This document shows positions 53,779-62,811 of a stretch of 64,000 nt of DNA, in pieces. Under the pieces are notes generated by a model. It was not told the origin of the DNA. It was given only the letters and a program-made list of their open reading frames with translations, and did not search any database. The position numbers and the translations under genes were made by a program. The number at the start of each line of letters is the position of its first letter. Positions within the stretch are counted from its first letter, which is position 1. Source of the stretch: Leeuwenhoekiella nanhaiensis (GTDB lineage Bacteria; Bacteroidota; Bacteroidia; Flavobacteriales; Flavobacteriaceae); contig NZ_KZ319287.1 in NCBI RefSeq assembly GCF_002744755.1, positions 186,001 through 250,000 on the forward strand, written 5' to 3'.

Positions 53779-55395
53779 ATGTTTAGAAAAGGCCTACACG
53801 TACTTACCGCACTCGTTTTGCTGCTTCTGGTTGTGCAATGTGCAAAAAAAGGAACGCCTACCGGTGGACCCAAAGATGAAACCCCTCCGGTTCTTGTGCG
53901 TGCAGAACCGCCTAATTACACGACCAATTTCAACAGTAAGGAGATACGCATCTACTTTGATGAGTATATAAAGCTAAAAGATCTCAGCAAAAACCTCATC
54001 GTCTCGCCACCTATGAAAACCCCGGCAACTATTACTCCAATGGGTGGGGCTTCAAAATACATAGACATTGAGATTATGGATACGCTGTTGCCCAATACCA
54101 CTTACGTGTTCAATTTTGGCGAAAGCGTGGTCGATAACAATGAGGGCAATCCGTTTTCGTTTTTTAAATACGTGTTTTCAACCGGCGATTATATTGATTC
54201 GTTGACCGTTACCGGGGTGATACGCGATGCCCTGCTTAACAAGCCCGATAATTACGTTACGGTGATGCTTTACGAGGCAGATTCAACCTATACCGACTCC
54301 TTGATTTATAAGGAAGTACCGCGTTATGTGACCAATACACTAGACAGCAGCGTGGTTTTTGAGCTGACCAATATCAAGGCAGGTCGCTATAAACTGGCCG
54401 CTTTAAAAGATGAGGCCAGCAATTATACCTTTCAGCCCGATAAGGACAAAGTCGCTTTTTACGATGGGTTTATCGACGTGCCTACAGATTCGGTTTATGT
54501 TTTGCGATTGTTTAATGAAGAATTACCGGCTGAAGCAGGCCGGCCCAAACAGGCTTCGGCACAACGGGTGGCGATCCCGTATATCGGAAATCCTGATAGT
54601 ATAGGGGTGAACTTAATCAGTCAAAAGCCGGAAGGTTTTGAGCGTTTTATCAGCAATGTGAGCACGCAAGATTCGCTGCAGTACTGGTATAAACCCCAGG
54701 CAGAGACCGATTCGCTTATCTTTCAGTTTAAGACTCAAATACTCGATACCGGTTACGTGCGCCTGCGTCGCGGTCTGAAGATGGACTCTCTGCAGGTACA
54801 GCAGGCCACGAGTACACTTATTCTGGAAGAGCCGCTTCGGTTTAATTCTACCGTACCCTTAATGGCTGTTGATACGTCTAAAATCAGTATTCGTAAGAAG
54901 GATTCGACTTTTATTGAAAATTTCAAAATCCGGTTGCTGCCCGAAACACTTCAAATGCAGCTCGACTTTAAAACGGCTGAGCTGGAGAATTATGAAATTA
55001 TGATGTTGCCCGAGGCACTTACTGATTTCTACGGAACAAAAACAGACACGCTGCGGTTTAGGGTGAATACCAAAGAATATGCAGATTACGGCGACTTTAG
55101 CCTGACATTACAAAATGCCGCCCCGGTACAGCACATTGTGCAACTGGTGACCGAAAAAGGGGAGGTGAAGCGCGAAATTATAGCTAAAGAAGGAACGACA
55201 GTTTTTGAGTTCGACCGTCTGGAACCCGGTAAATACTACGCCCGAATCATTGTAGATCTCAATAAAAACGGTCGCTTTGATAGCGGTAATTATTTAGAAC
55301 AACTGCAGCCCGAAGAAGTAATTTACTATCCTGATCTGCTCGATATCCGATCTAACTTTTCTCAAAACGAAACCTTTTTCCTGACTCCGGAATAG
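53779..55395 (+). CDS. Ig-like (Big_5) domain lipoprotein
   Basis: 538 residues. Lipobox LVVQC gives Cys21. Residues 30-140 match the bacterial Ig-like Big_5 domain often found after GTPTGGPKDETPP (exact here), followed by strand-rich domains with YIDSLTVTGVIRDA and IYYPDLLDI. This conserved Bacteroidota envelope lipoprotein has no known enzyme activity. It lies downstream of comF, whose stop is 54 bp away, and has its own -7 box. Confidence 0.82.
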   Translation: MFRKGLHVLTALVLLLLVVQCAKKGTPTGGPKDETPPVLVRAEPPNYTTNFNSKEIRIYFDEYIKLKDLSKNLIVSPPMKTPATITPMGGASKYIDIEIMDTLLPNTTYVFNFGESVVDNNEGNPFSFFKYVFSTGDYIDSLTVTGVIRDALLNKPDNYVTVMLYEADSTYTDSLIYKEVPRYVTNTLDSSVVFELTNIKAGRYKLAALKDEASNYTFQPDKDKVAFYDGFIDVPTDSVYVLRLFNEELPAEAGRPKQASAQRVAIPYIGNPDSIGVNLISQKPEGFERFISNVSTQDSLQYWYKPQAETDSLIFQFKTQILDTGYVRLRRGLKMDSLQVQQATSTLILEEPLRFNSTVPLMAVDTSKISIRKKDSTFIENFKIRLLPETLQMQLDFKTAELENYEIMMLPEALTDFYGTKTDTLRFRVNTKEYADYGDFSLTLQNAAPVQHIVQLVTEKGEVKREIIAKEGTTVFEFDRLEPGKYYARIIVDLNKNGRFDSGNYLEQLQPEEVIYYPDLLDIRSNFSQNETFFLTPE

Positions 55396-55396
55396 C

Positions 55397-56170
55397 TTAA
55401 AGTTTGATACTGAAATGGTCCCGATCTGCCAAGAAATTGAGTTGGTTGCGGGTTTCTTCTAAATGCGCTTTAGATAATGTGGCGTAGATGGTTTGCTCTT
55501 TAGCTTCCGCGAAAGCTAAAGTGTCCCCGAGGCTGTCGTAGACACCGCTGTACCCGTTATACTCGTAGCCGTTGCCGTCTAGTCCCACACGATTTACGCC
55601 AATGCAATAGCTCATATTTTCAATGGCGCGTGCCTTAAGCAGCGTGTCCCAGGCAAAAATGCGTTTTTTGGGCCAGTTGGCCACATAGATAAGCGCGTCG
55701 TAATCTTCCAGATTGCGGGCAAACGCCGGAAAACGCAGGTCGTAGCAAATTTGTAAGAGCAACTTCCAGCCTTTGTAGTTGACGATGACTTTCTCATTAC
55801 CGCGATTATAAACCTTATGTTCCCCGGCAAGGGTAAAGGTATGTCGCTTGTCATAGGAGGTTACCGCTCCCTCGGGGGTGACGAAGTAGAACCGGTTATA
55901 ATAGTTGCCATCCTCTTCAATCATCAAACTACCTGCAAGGGCAGCTCCGGTTGCTGAAGCTTTGGTTTTCATCCAACTCAGCATTTCGCCGTTGTCAGCA
56001 CGACCCTGCGGACTCATACTAAAGCCGGTGGCAAACATTTCAGGAAGGACAATAAGATCGAGTTCCTGATTGAGTTCGCTGATTTTCTGGTCAAAATAGG
56101 CACGGTTTTCAGCAGGGTTTTCCCAGGCAAGATGGGCTTGTATGGCGGCGATGTGGAGGGTGTTGCTCAT
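55397..56170 (-). CDS. Nitrilase-superfamily amidase (omega-amidase type)
   Basis: 257 residues. The catalytic triad of nitrilases is present: Glu in LPEMFATGFSM, Lys in YDKRHTFTLAGEH and Cys in LLQICYDLRFPAF. The short length and these motifs suit omega-amidase/YafV-like enzymes that hydrolyse 2-oxoglutaramate. It converges with the Ig-like lipoprotein gene, one base between the stops. Confidence 0.9.
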   Translation of the reverse strand: MSNTLHIAAIQAHLAWENPAENRAYFDQKISELNQELDLIVLPEMFATGFSMSPQGRADNGEMLSWMKTKASATGAALAGSLMIEEDGNYYNRFYFVTPEGAVTSYDKRHTFTLAGEHKVYNRGNEKVIVNYKGWKLLLQICYDLRFPAFARNLEDYDALIYVANWPKKRIFAWDTLLKARAIENMSYCIGVNRVGLDGNGYEYNGYSGVYDSLGDTLAFAEAKEQTIYATLSKAHLEETRNQLNFLADRDHFSIKL

Positions 56171-56260
56171 AGCGTAAAGATAATTTTTTGCAAGTTATGT
56201 TTTAGGGGATCAGATTATATTGACTTAATTTGATTAGGAGAAAATATAATCAAACACAAA

Positions 56261-57421
56261 TTGATCCAGTCAAGTAAACGGTCTAAACTTATCTACTCTA
56301 GCAGTATCCTGCTGTTGATCAATGCTTTTTTTATGTATAAGTACCTGCCAAGATATTTAAGCGACTGGCAGAGTTTTTTAGTTGCACTGGTTTATAGTCT
56401 TTTGGTACTGACCCTTGTTTTTAAGGCAGGAAATTATTTAAAAAAGTATCCTTTCCTTACCAGGGCCTCCTTCTGGATTCTGGGGTTGGGATTTTTTGGT
56501 ATTAGCCTTATTATAAATCTAAATATTGACGGGCAAAATCTAAATATCGATCGCTGGTCTGCGCTCGAGGCTGGAATCAAGGCAATTCTTGAGGGTAGCT
56601 ACCCGTACAGCGCTGTTGATCATCTTGGTGGCTACACCTCAAATTTACCTGGTCTTTTTATAGTGGGGATGCCTTTTTACTTCTTGGGTGATGTAGGCTA
56701 TTTACAAAGCTTCACTTTCCTTCTTACCCTGATATTGATTTTTAAAAAAATAGCATCGGCTGAAGTACGTCTTATCGCGCTGCTGCTGCTCATCTGTTCG
56801 TTTTGGTATGTGTATGAAGTGGTGGTAAAAAGCGATTTGATAAGCAATACGCTGCTGCTCATTTTCTTAAGCGGCTGGCAATTTCAATCCCGATTTAAGG
56901 ATTTGGGTTTTGTGACTGGTTTGCTGGTTGCACTGGTGCTTTCAACACGTCTGGTTTATACAATCCCACTGATTTTATATGTTTTTAAACCGTTTTTAGC
57001 ACAGGGTATAAATCAAAAAGCACGTTTTTGCTTTGGTGTTGGGGTAGGTTTGATCCTTTTAGGAATCTTAGCTTTTATTCATACACCTTCCTGGGAAGTG
57101 TTTTTAGAATACAATCCGTTCGCTTTACAAAACAGACAATTACCCTTTGTTTTAAGTGTATTGCTAGTGCTTATAGCCTTTCCGGTGGCCTTCAGAATAG
57201 AGCGTTTTGAGCAGTTTGTGCGGGCTTCTGCCGTACTGTGCGCTCTTTCCGTGACTCTTTCTTTGCTGGGTTACTTAATCCAATTTGGATTTACACAAAC
57301 AATTGACCAGTCAATATTTGATCTTACCTACTTCAATATATTCACTCCTTTTGTGTGGTTGTACCTTGTTTTGCAATTAGATCATTATCAAAAAATAAAA
57401 GCAACAAAAAACCCTGCTTAA
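56261..57421 (+). CDS. Polytopic membrane protein, possible glycosyltransferase of the GT87/DUF2029 kind
   Basis: 386 residues with about ten predicted transmembrane helices; TTG start after AGGAG. A loop with SYPYSAVDHLGGYTSN follows the first group of helices and is like the catalytic loop of polyprenyl-phosphate-mannose-dependent transferases, but the diagnostic residues are uncertain. Basic segments flank the helices. The stop codon lies inside the hairpin that ends cspA. Confidence 0.6.
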   Translation: MIQSSKRSKLIYSSSILLLINAFFMYKYLPRYLSDWQSFLVALVYSLLVLTLVFKAGNYLKKYPFLTRASFWILGLGFFGISLIINLNIDGQNLNIDRWSALEAGIKAILEGSYPYSAVDHLGGYTSNLPGLFIVGMPFYFLGDVGYLQSFTFLLTLILIFKKIASAEVRLIALLLLICSFWYVYEVVVKSDLISNTLLLIFLSGWQFQSRFKDLGFVTGLLVALVLSTRLVYTIPLILYVFKPFLAQGINQKARFCFGVGVGLILLGILAFIHTPSWEVFLEYNPFALQNRQLPFVLSVLLVLIAFPVAFRIERFEQFVRASAVLCALSVTLSLLGYLIQFGFTQTIDQSIFDLTYFNIFTPFVWLYLVLQLDHYQKIKATKNPA

Positions 57422-57434
57422 TTTAAGCAGGGTT
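57410..57434 (-). terminator. Terminator of cspA
   Basis: 11-bp stem AACCCTGCTTA/TAAGCAGGGTT with an ATT loop; the T-run is on the minus strand. It covers the 3' end and stop of the convergent membrane protein gene. Confidence 0.87.
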
Positions 57435-57463
57435 GGAAAATCTTAAATATACTTCTATATATC

Positions 57464-57661
57464 TTAGTCGTGTAGAACGCGAACTTGCGCAGCTACCATA
57501 CCTTTTCTTCCTTCTTCTTCGATGTACTCAACCTGATCACCTTCTTCTAGCACTTCACCGTTAAGTCCGGTGGCGTGTACAAAGATGTCTTTGCCTGTGT
57601 CATCGTTAGTAATGAATCCGTAACCTTTTGATTCATTGAAAAATTTAACTGTACCTTTCAT
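57464..57661 (-). CDS. cspA: Cold shock protein, CspA family
   Basis: 65 residues, the usual length. RNP-1 KGYGFI and RNP-2 DIFVHA are present. The OB-fold protein binds single-stranded RNA or DNA and works as an RNA chaperone. The -7 box lies about 30 bp upstream, so no long cold-shock leader is evident. Confidence 0.95.
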   Translation of the reverse strand: MKGTVKFFNESKGYGFITNDDTGKDIFVHATGLNGEVLEEGDQVEYIEEEGRKGMVAAQVRVLHD

Positions 57662-57689
57662 TATAAAATTGTAAAAATTAATATTGCCA

Positions 57690-57697
57690 CAAAGCTA
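57690..57697 (-). promoter_or_regulatory. -7 box of cspA
   Basis: Minus strand TAGCTTTG, a perfect TAnnTTTG match, 28 bp before the ATG. Confidence 0.5.
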
Positions 57698-57819
57698 CGT
57701 GTTTATAGAGTACGAAGGTTACTTAAATGTAAATTTATTTTTAAAAGTTGCTGATTTTCAGAATTTTTGAGTTTAAAAAGCCTCTGAAATCGAATTGAGC
57801 CTCATTGTCAGGTAATTAT

Positions 57820-58110
57820 TTAGGATTCAGGATCCTTAGTTTTCTTTTTTGAGGATTTACCACGTTCCTGCTGCTGCTGATATTCTTTCATTTTCATGAT
57901 GTTTTCCTCGTCAAGCATATAATCTTTGACTTTACGGTCTTTCCAACGGTGGTATAGAAACATAGGCATCAGGATAAAAGCCACGGCCAGAATGGTGAGC
58001 CCTAAAAAGCGATCTCCGGTCAGCGTATCTGCCGTAAAATACCGCAGGTAAAAGCCGTAGCCCAGCGTGAGGCAGAGTATGCAAAACAGGATGATGATGA
58101 GATTGCGCAT
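57820..58110 (-). CDS. Small membrane protein, unknown function
   Basis: 96 residues. Two hydrophobic helices (about 1-20 and 32-52) followed by a charged cytoplasmic tail ending with KSSKKKTKDPES. It has no family I can name. The 202-bp gap upstream contains heptamer repeats. Confidence 0.65.
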   Translation of the reverse strand: MRNLIIILFCILCLTLGYGFYLRYFTADTLTGDRFLGLTILAVAFILMPMFLYHRWKDRKVKDYMLDEENIMKMKEYQQQQERGKSSKKKTKDPES

Positions 58111-58119
58111 TTTTTAATT

Positions 58120-58301
58120 CAAGGTTTAAAGTCTGAAATTCAAAGTGCAAAGTTCAGCGTTTTTTGATAGTTCAACGAATTCAATAACCAATAACTTGTA
58201 TCGATTCTGGTTTTAAAGCTTCAGATTCAAAATTGAGGTGATTTTAAATAACTCAATAACCCAATAACTTTTGAATAAATCATTCTGCATTCCTCATTCT
58301 G
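58120..58301 (+). repeat. Short heptanucleotide tandem blocks upstream of the small membrane protein gene
   Basis: Five 7-mers at 58120-58154 (CAAGGTT, TAAAGTC, TGAAATT, CAAAGTG, CAAAGTT), CAATAAC twice at 58182-58195 and twice again (one base apart) at 58254-58268, and CATTCTG, CATTCCT, CATTCTG at 58281-58301. The blocks differ in sequence but share the 7-bp unit length. Confidence 0.65.
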
Positions 58302-58312
58302 AATTAAAAAAA

Positions 58313-60103
58313 CTATTTCCTCGAAAAACTCACCAGCATACGACGGTAAGCAGTTAACAATTTAGATTTTGAGATAAAGCCATGGTACTTTCCGTTTTTA
58401 ATCACGGGTAAATTCCACGCGCCGCTTTCCTGAAATTTTCGCATAACAGCCTTGGCCGAATCAGACTCCAGATAAATATATTCGGGTGCGGCGTGCATCA
58501 GACTGCGTACTTCGGTGGTATCGTAAAGCGCGCTGTCAAACATAATTTCGCGTATATCATCAAGCGTAATCACACCTACGAGTTCATCATCTTCATTGAC
58601 TACCGGAAACAGGTTACGCGCTGATTTGGCCACCGCGTTTTTAACCATTTCGCCCAAAGTCATTTCGGGACGCACGCGAATAAAATTCGACTCGATCACG
58701 CTTTCCACATTAAGCAGGGTAAGCACGGCCTGATCTTTATCGTGGGTGATGAGTTCGCCTTTAAGACCCAGCTCCATCCCATAAACCGAATGCGGCAGGA
58801 AGTATTTATTTATTCCGTAAGCCAATGCGGCGGTGGTCATAAGCGGAATAAACAGACCATAGCCGCCGGTAATTTCGGCAATGAGGAAGATCGCGGTAAG
58901 CGGGGCGTGAAGCACCCCGGCCATAAGTCCGGTCATTCCCACCAGGGTAAAGTTACTTTCAGATACCTGAATGCCCGCTATGCCCAAATTGTTGACGACT
59001 TTAGCAAGGCAATTGCCCATTACGCTACCCATAAAAAGTACCGGAGCGAAAATCCCACCGATACCGCCACCGGCAAAGGTAATGGCAGCGGCAATCACTT
59101 TAAAAAAGACAAGACCCGCGAGTAAGCCAATCACTACCCAGATGTTGTCGAGATAATCATTAAAAAAAGTAGAACCCAGTGCCGGCACGGCTTTGCCTTC
59201 AAGCAACTGGTTGATCATATCAAATCCTTCTCCGTACAGCGGTGGAATAAAATAAAGCAATACACCCAGGCTTCCCCCGGCAATGATAAGCCTTAAGGTC
59301 ACCGACTGCCAGCGGGCATAGAATTTTTGTGTTTGAAAATACGCTTTGCTGAAATACACCGAAACCAAACCGGCCACGATGCCTAGAATGATGTAGTATG
59401 GAAAGTCTTCAATACTGAAAGCATCTTTTAGTGTAAAAGGCAAAATCGTGTCAGAACCAAAAAAGAAATAGGAAGTCAATATCGCCGAAAGTGAGGCCAG
59501 CAAAAGCGGCATCAGCGATAATAAGGTCAGGTCAAGGCTAAAAACTTCCACAGCAAAAATAATGGCGGCAATGGGAGCTTTAAAGATGCAGGACATCGCG
59601 CCGGCAGCGGCACAACCTAAAAGAAGCGTACGATGCGCCTGATCCATATGAAAAATACGGGAGAGGTATGAACTCATCCCGGCACCGGTAACCACTGTGG
59701 GACTCTCCAAACCTACCGAACCTCCAAAACCTACCGTTATAGGTGCGGTTATGAGCGAGGCATAAGCCTGATAATTGCGTAACAGTCCCTTGCGTTTAGA
59801 AATTGCGCGCAAGGTTGCGGGCACCCCGTGGCTCATAGGGTTGCGTATCACAAATTTTACAATGAGTACCGTTATGGCGAGACCAATAATGGGAAACAGA
59901 AAATAAAAACCGTAACGGTAATTTTCAACAAGGCCTCCTTCGAGCAGGTTTTGAATGACGTGCGTGATGTTTTTGATCAAGACAGCACCCAGACCGGCGA
60001 GCAGACCCGTCATAGCACTTAAAAGATAGACAAAAGTAGTCTTTGAAATATGCTTGTAACGCCAGGCGTGAAAGCGGTGAAGAAGCGGTTTTTTACCGGG
60101 CAT
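58313..60103 (-). CDS. ClC-family chloride channel/transporter with CBS pair
   Basis: 596 residues. The ClC core shows the ion-binding motifs SHGVPATL, GSVGLESPTVV (the gating Glu, E of the G-x-E-x-P motif), and GGIGGIFAPVLFMG. Hydrophobic helices run from 25 to 435. The C-terminal CBS pair (about 455-590) may bind nucleotides. It moves chloride or a related anion, and the glutamate suggests proton-coupled exchange. Confidence 0.93.
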   Translation of the reverse strand: MPGKKPLLHRFHAWRYKHISKTTFVYLLSAMTGLLAGLGAVLIKNITHVIQNLLEGGLVENYRYGFYFLFPIIGLAITVLIVKFVIRNPMSHGVPATLRAISKRKGLLRNYQAYASLITAPITVGFGGSVGLESPTVVTGAGMSSYLSRIFHMDQAHRTLLLGCAAAGAMSCIFKAPIAAIIFAVEVFSLDLTLLSLMPLLLASLSAILTSYFFFGSDTILPFTLKDAFSIEDFPYYIILGIVAGLVSVYFSKAYFQTQKFYARWQSVTLRLIIAGGSLGVLLYFIPPLYGEGFDMINQLLEGKAVPALGSTFFNDYLDNIWVVIGLLAGLVFFKVIAAAITFAGGGIGGIFAPVLFMGSVMGNCLAKVVNNLGIAGIQVSESNFTLVGMTGLMAGVLHAPLTAIFLIAEITGGYGLFIPLMTTAALAYGINKYFLPHSVYGMELGLKGELITHDKDQAVLTLLNVESVIESNFIRVRPEMTLGEMVKNAVAKSARNLFPVVNEDDELVGVITLDDIREIMFDSALYDTTEVRSLMHAAPEYIYLESDSAKAVMRKFQESGAWNLPVIKNGKYHGFISKSKLLTAYRRMLVSFSRK

Positions 60104-60180
60104 GGTGGTTCTTTTTAAAGCTTCAAAAGTAACGGCTCAACTCGATACGCAAGGTAACTTTAGATACTTATTTTCAAAAA

Positions 60181-60210
60181 AAATCCCCGTGTTTTTTAAA
60201 CCGGGGATTT
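60181..60210 (-). terminator. Terminator of the bacilliredoxin gene
   Basis: AAATCCCCG/CGGGGATTT stem with a 12-base loop; on the minus strand it is followed by a T-run, 22 bp after the stop. Confidence 0.8.
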
Positions 60211-60231
60211 GATGAAAACCAGATTATTAAT

Positions 60232-60642
60232 CTAGCAGTATTCGTTAAAGGCATCTATAAGATTGTCTGCAATAAGCTCTGCAGGACGGCCTTCTATATG
60301 GTGACGCTCAAGCATATGTACTAATTCTCCGTCTTTAAACAAGGCCATTGAAGGTGAAGAAGGAGGAAAAGGAACCATAAAGCCACGAGCCAGTTCGGTA
60401 GCCTCGCGGTCTACACCGGCAAATACGGTAAATAAATTATCAGGAGTTTTGGCGTTTTGCAGTGCCATACGGGCTCCCGGTCTTGCGTTTGCTGCAGCAC
60501 AGCCACAAACCGAATTCACAACCACAAGGGTTGTACCTTCTTTTTTCATAGCTGCCTCAACATCTTCGGTGGTATGTAATTCGGTGAAACCTACTGAAGT
60601 AAGATCTTCACGCATCGGTTTTACTAATTCTGCTGGATACAT
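60232..60642 (-). CDS. Bacilliredoxin (BrxA/BrxB, YphP/YqiW family)
   Basis: 136 residues, the normal length. The active site is NSVCGCAAANARPG near residues 43-56 with the CGC pair typical of BrxA/B. The enzyme removes bacillithiol or related low-molecular-weight thiols from proteins; Bacteroidota homologues are common and some of them make bacillithiol. Alone on the minus strand with its own promoter and terminator. Confidence 0.92.
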   Translation of the reverse strand: MYPAELVKPMREDLTSVGFTELHTTEDVEAAMKKEGTTLVVVNSVCGCAAANARPGARMALQNAKTPDNLFTVFAGVDREATELARGFMVPFPPSSPSMALFKDGELVHMLERHHIEGRPAELIADNLIDAFNEYC

Positions 60643-60667
60643 AGATTCTATTTTTTATTTTGGTTTA

Positions 60668-60675
60668 CAAAGATA
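60668..60675 (-). promoter_or_regulatory. -7 box of the bacilliredoxin gene
   Basis: Minus strand TATCTTTG, a perfect TAnnTTTG match, about 25 bp upstream of the ATG. Confidence 0.5.
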
Positions 60676-60956
60676 TAAAATTATAGTCGGGCAGTAGCGT
60701 CAAACCCTACGTAAGGAATGGGATTTTTATTAGGGCGCATCTTTGCCAAAGAGGCAAAGTCAGGCTTTCGGCCGTCGCTGTTTCCCCCGTTTGCTGAGTG
60801 ATTTGCCTGTTCTTGCATATTGCATAGGAGCAAACAGGGCAAACGAGCTCCACAGGGCCTCAATCCTTTGCGCAGCCCCGGAGTTTATACTGCTTCAAAA
60901 AGGTATTTTGGATGTCAGAAATTTTAAACTCAAGAGCTGGCTATGATTTATTCAAT
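60676..60956. other. Intergenic segment of higher GC content, no convincing gene
   Basis: Short open frames on both strands here (for example 60681-60863 minus) do not resemble known proteins and lack good starts. The composition is richer in G and C than the neighbouring spacers. It could be a remnant of an element or a repeat copy; nothing in the window matches it. Confidence 0.35.
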
Positions 60957-60964
60957 TAAATTTG
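60957..60964 (+). promoter_or_regulatory. -7 box for the TA operon
   Basis: TAAATTTG, a perfect TAnnTTTG, 18 bp before the antitoxin ATG. Confidence 0.5.
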
Positions 60965-60982
60965 TAAAGAAAAGCTAAGATT

Positions 60983-61210
60983 ATGAGTATAGAGGCCAAG
61001 AAGTTAGAGTTGATGAATCTCCTGTTGCAAACGCAGGAAGAACGTGTGTTGGCCAAACTCAAAAAAGTTTTTGAGGAGGAAGAAACCGATTGGTGGAGTG
61101 AGATTTCTGAAGAAGAACGAGAAGAAATCGAAACAGGTCTCAGTCAGGCTGATGCCGGTGACCTGATCCCTTATGCCGAAGTGAAGAAACATTTTGATAA
61201 ATGGCGCTAA
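60983..61210 (+). CDS. Antitoxin, addiction module component family
   Basis: 75 residues, acidic, with ISEEEREEIETGLSQADAGDLIPYAEVKKHF at the C-terminal half, similar in layout to the antitoxin at 18045-18263 (PF09720 type). The gene overlaps the toxin by 10 bp. Confidence 0.82.
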   Translation: MSIEAKKLELMNLLLQTQEERVLAKLKKVFEEEETDWWSEISEEEREEIETGLSQADAGDLIPYAEVKKHFDKWR

Positions 61211-61494
61211 AAATCGTCTGGACACCCCAGGCTGAGAGCGGTTTGATTAAAGTTCTTGAATATTTAGAAGAAAGATGGACTTCCCACGAAATTTTGAATC
61301 TGGAACAGAATTTACAGGATCTTTTAAGTCAGATTTCTGAGTACCCAAAGAGCTGCCCGGCTACTTCAAAGTATAAGCACGTTTACAAAGGACTGCTTGA
61401 TAAAAATAATTATATCGTTTACAAAGTTCATCTAGAAGAGAAACGTATCGAGATCATCAACTTCATAGGAACCAAACAAAAACCTTTAGAATAA
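61201..61494 (+). CDS. RelE/ParE-family toxin
   Basis: 97 residues. The IVWTPQAESGLIKVLEYLEERW start and the C-terminal strands NNYIVYKVHLEEKRIEIINFIGTKQ match the ParE/RelE toxin fold. It overlaps the antitoxin gene by 10 bp and is expected to be translated from it. The mode of action, gyrase poisoning or mRNA cleavage, is not clear. Confidence 0.85.
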   Translation: MALKIVWTPQAESGLIKVLEYLEERWTSHEILNLEQNLQDLLSQISEYPKSCPATSKYKHVYKGLLDKNNYIVYKVHLEEKRIEIINFIGTKQKPLE

Positions 61495-61760
61495 GATCAT
61501 GGTTTTCCAGTAGAAAACCCAATAGAGCTTTATACATTTGACATCCTGCTGTTTTAAATTTAAATTATTCAGTTTTTTTTTGTCCAACCTTTAATCAAAA
61601 GATCTCTATGCTTTCGGCATGCGATAATTGGTAACATTTTCCACGATTTACAGACTTACCTTTTGCAAAGACTTTATTGGCATCGCAATAGGTAAAATGC
61701 CTCGCGCCGATAGCCATCGGGATGCTTTTAAATTAAAAATTTATTTTAAGGCAATGCCTC
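61495..61760. other. Spacer between the TA operon and the djlA-like gene
   Basis: About 270 bp without a gene. T-rich runs at 61571-61581. No hairpin of note and no match to other repeats in the window. A promoter lies at its right end. Confidence 0.4.
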
Positions 61761-61790
61761 TTGGGCTTGCCCCGAGGTAGTTTATTTTTG
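61761..61790 (+). promoter_or_regulatory. Promoter upstream of the TerB-DnaJ gene
   Basis: TTG at 61761-61763 and a perfect -7 TATTTTTG at 61783-61790, 19 bp apart, the standard Bacteroidota spacing. The ATG is 56 bp downstream. Confidence 0.55.
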
Positions 61791-61846
61791 CAACGCATTT
61801 TTAAAATTCCGGTAGGGACAGCAGCTTGCCGGCAAAACAGGAATAG

Positions 61847-62593
61847 ATGATACGATGGATAGGAGCCCTTATAGGCTTTGCCTACCGCGGATTTTTAGGC
61901 GCGGTAGCAGGTTATGTAATTGGCATGCTTATAGACAATTTATTTTTTAGTAACCAAAAAACAGGATCCGGTCCAGGTCGCAGTCCGTTTGGAGGGCAAC
62001 GCACCACAGTAACACCCGGCGATTTTGAACTCAATTTGCTTTCGCTTTGCTCTCTGGTAATCAAGGCAGACGGGCAGGTGAGTCAGCGGGAGATGGACTA
62101 TGTACGGCAGTATTTTGTGCAGGCTTACGGCAAGGAGCGCGCTAACGCGACCTTTAGAACCTTTAATGAGGTAGTTAAAAAGCGCGAAATCAATGCGCAG
62201 CGTATTTGCGCTTATCTTTCTCAGCGCACGCGAAGAGAAGTGCGTCTGCAAATCGTGCATTTTCTATTTGGAATTGCTCAGGCAGACGGTACCGTTTCGG
62301 CTTCAGAGGTTAATAAAATCTCTGAAATTGCAGGTTATTTAGGGCTTAGCCGCAATGAGTTTGAGGGCTTAAAAGCCATGTTCTTTAAAAACGCAGACAG
62401 CGCGTACAAAATTCTGGAGATCGACAAGTCGGCCACAGACGCCGAAGTTAAAAAGGCCTACCGCGAGATGGCCAAGAAATACCATCCCGACAAGCTTCAA
62501 CATATGGATGAAGCCTACCGCGCCGGTGCCGAAGAGAAATTCCGCAATGTGCAAAACGCGTATGAAACCATTCAGAAAGAGCGGGGGATGTAA
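61847..62593 (+). CDS. DjlA-like TerB/DnaJ protein with N-terminal membrane segment
   Basis: 248 residues. Residues 3-30 are a glycine-rich transmembrane helix (ALIGFAYRGFLGAVAGYVIGMLI). Residues 60-170 form a TerB-like domain (LSLCSLVIKADGQVSQREMDYV, FGIAQADGTVSASEVNKISEI). The C-terminal 65 residues are a J domain with HPD in KKYHPDKLQ. This order equals that of DjlA, a membrane-anchored DnaK co-chaperone. No other gene in its apparent transcript. Confidence 0.92.
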   Translation: MIRWIGALIGFAYRGFLGAVAGYVIGMLIDNLFFSNQKTGSGPGRSPFGGQRTTVTPGDFELNLLSLCSLVIKADGQVSQREMDYVRQYFVQAYGKERANATFRTFNEVVKKREINAQRICAYLSQRTRREVRLQIVHFLFGIAQADGTVSASEVNKISEIAGYLGLSRNEFEGLKAMFFKNADSAYKILEIDKSATDAEVKKAYREMAKKYHPDKLQHMDEAYRAGAEEKFRNVQNAYETIQKERGM

Positions 62594-62811
62594 GTGATTA
62601 CTATCTTTTTAACGGATTCTGTTGCTCATCGATATTCAATCGTTTGCGCAGATGCTACTTTAAAATGCCTGATAATTAAGTGCTTACTTAAAACCATTTG
62701 AATTACTTTTATCAGGAAAATTTATTTAGGGCATTATAGTTGAAGGCACTAAATAGTTAACCCCTACGTTAGTACCCTAAATTTAACCCTAACCAGAGCC
62801 CCCTTTCTGTT

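Noticed and set aside
60743-60946. Plus-strand small frame (67 codons) and its minus-strand partner at 60681-60863
   Set aside because: No ribosome binding site or family match; kept only as unexplained spacer.
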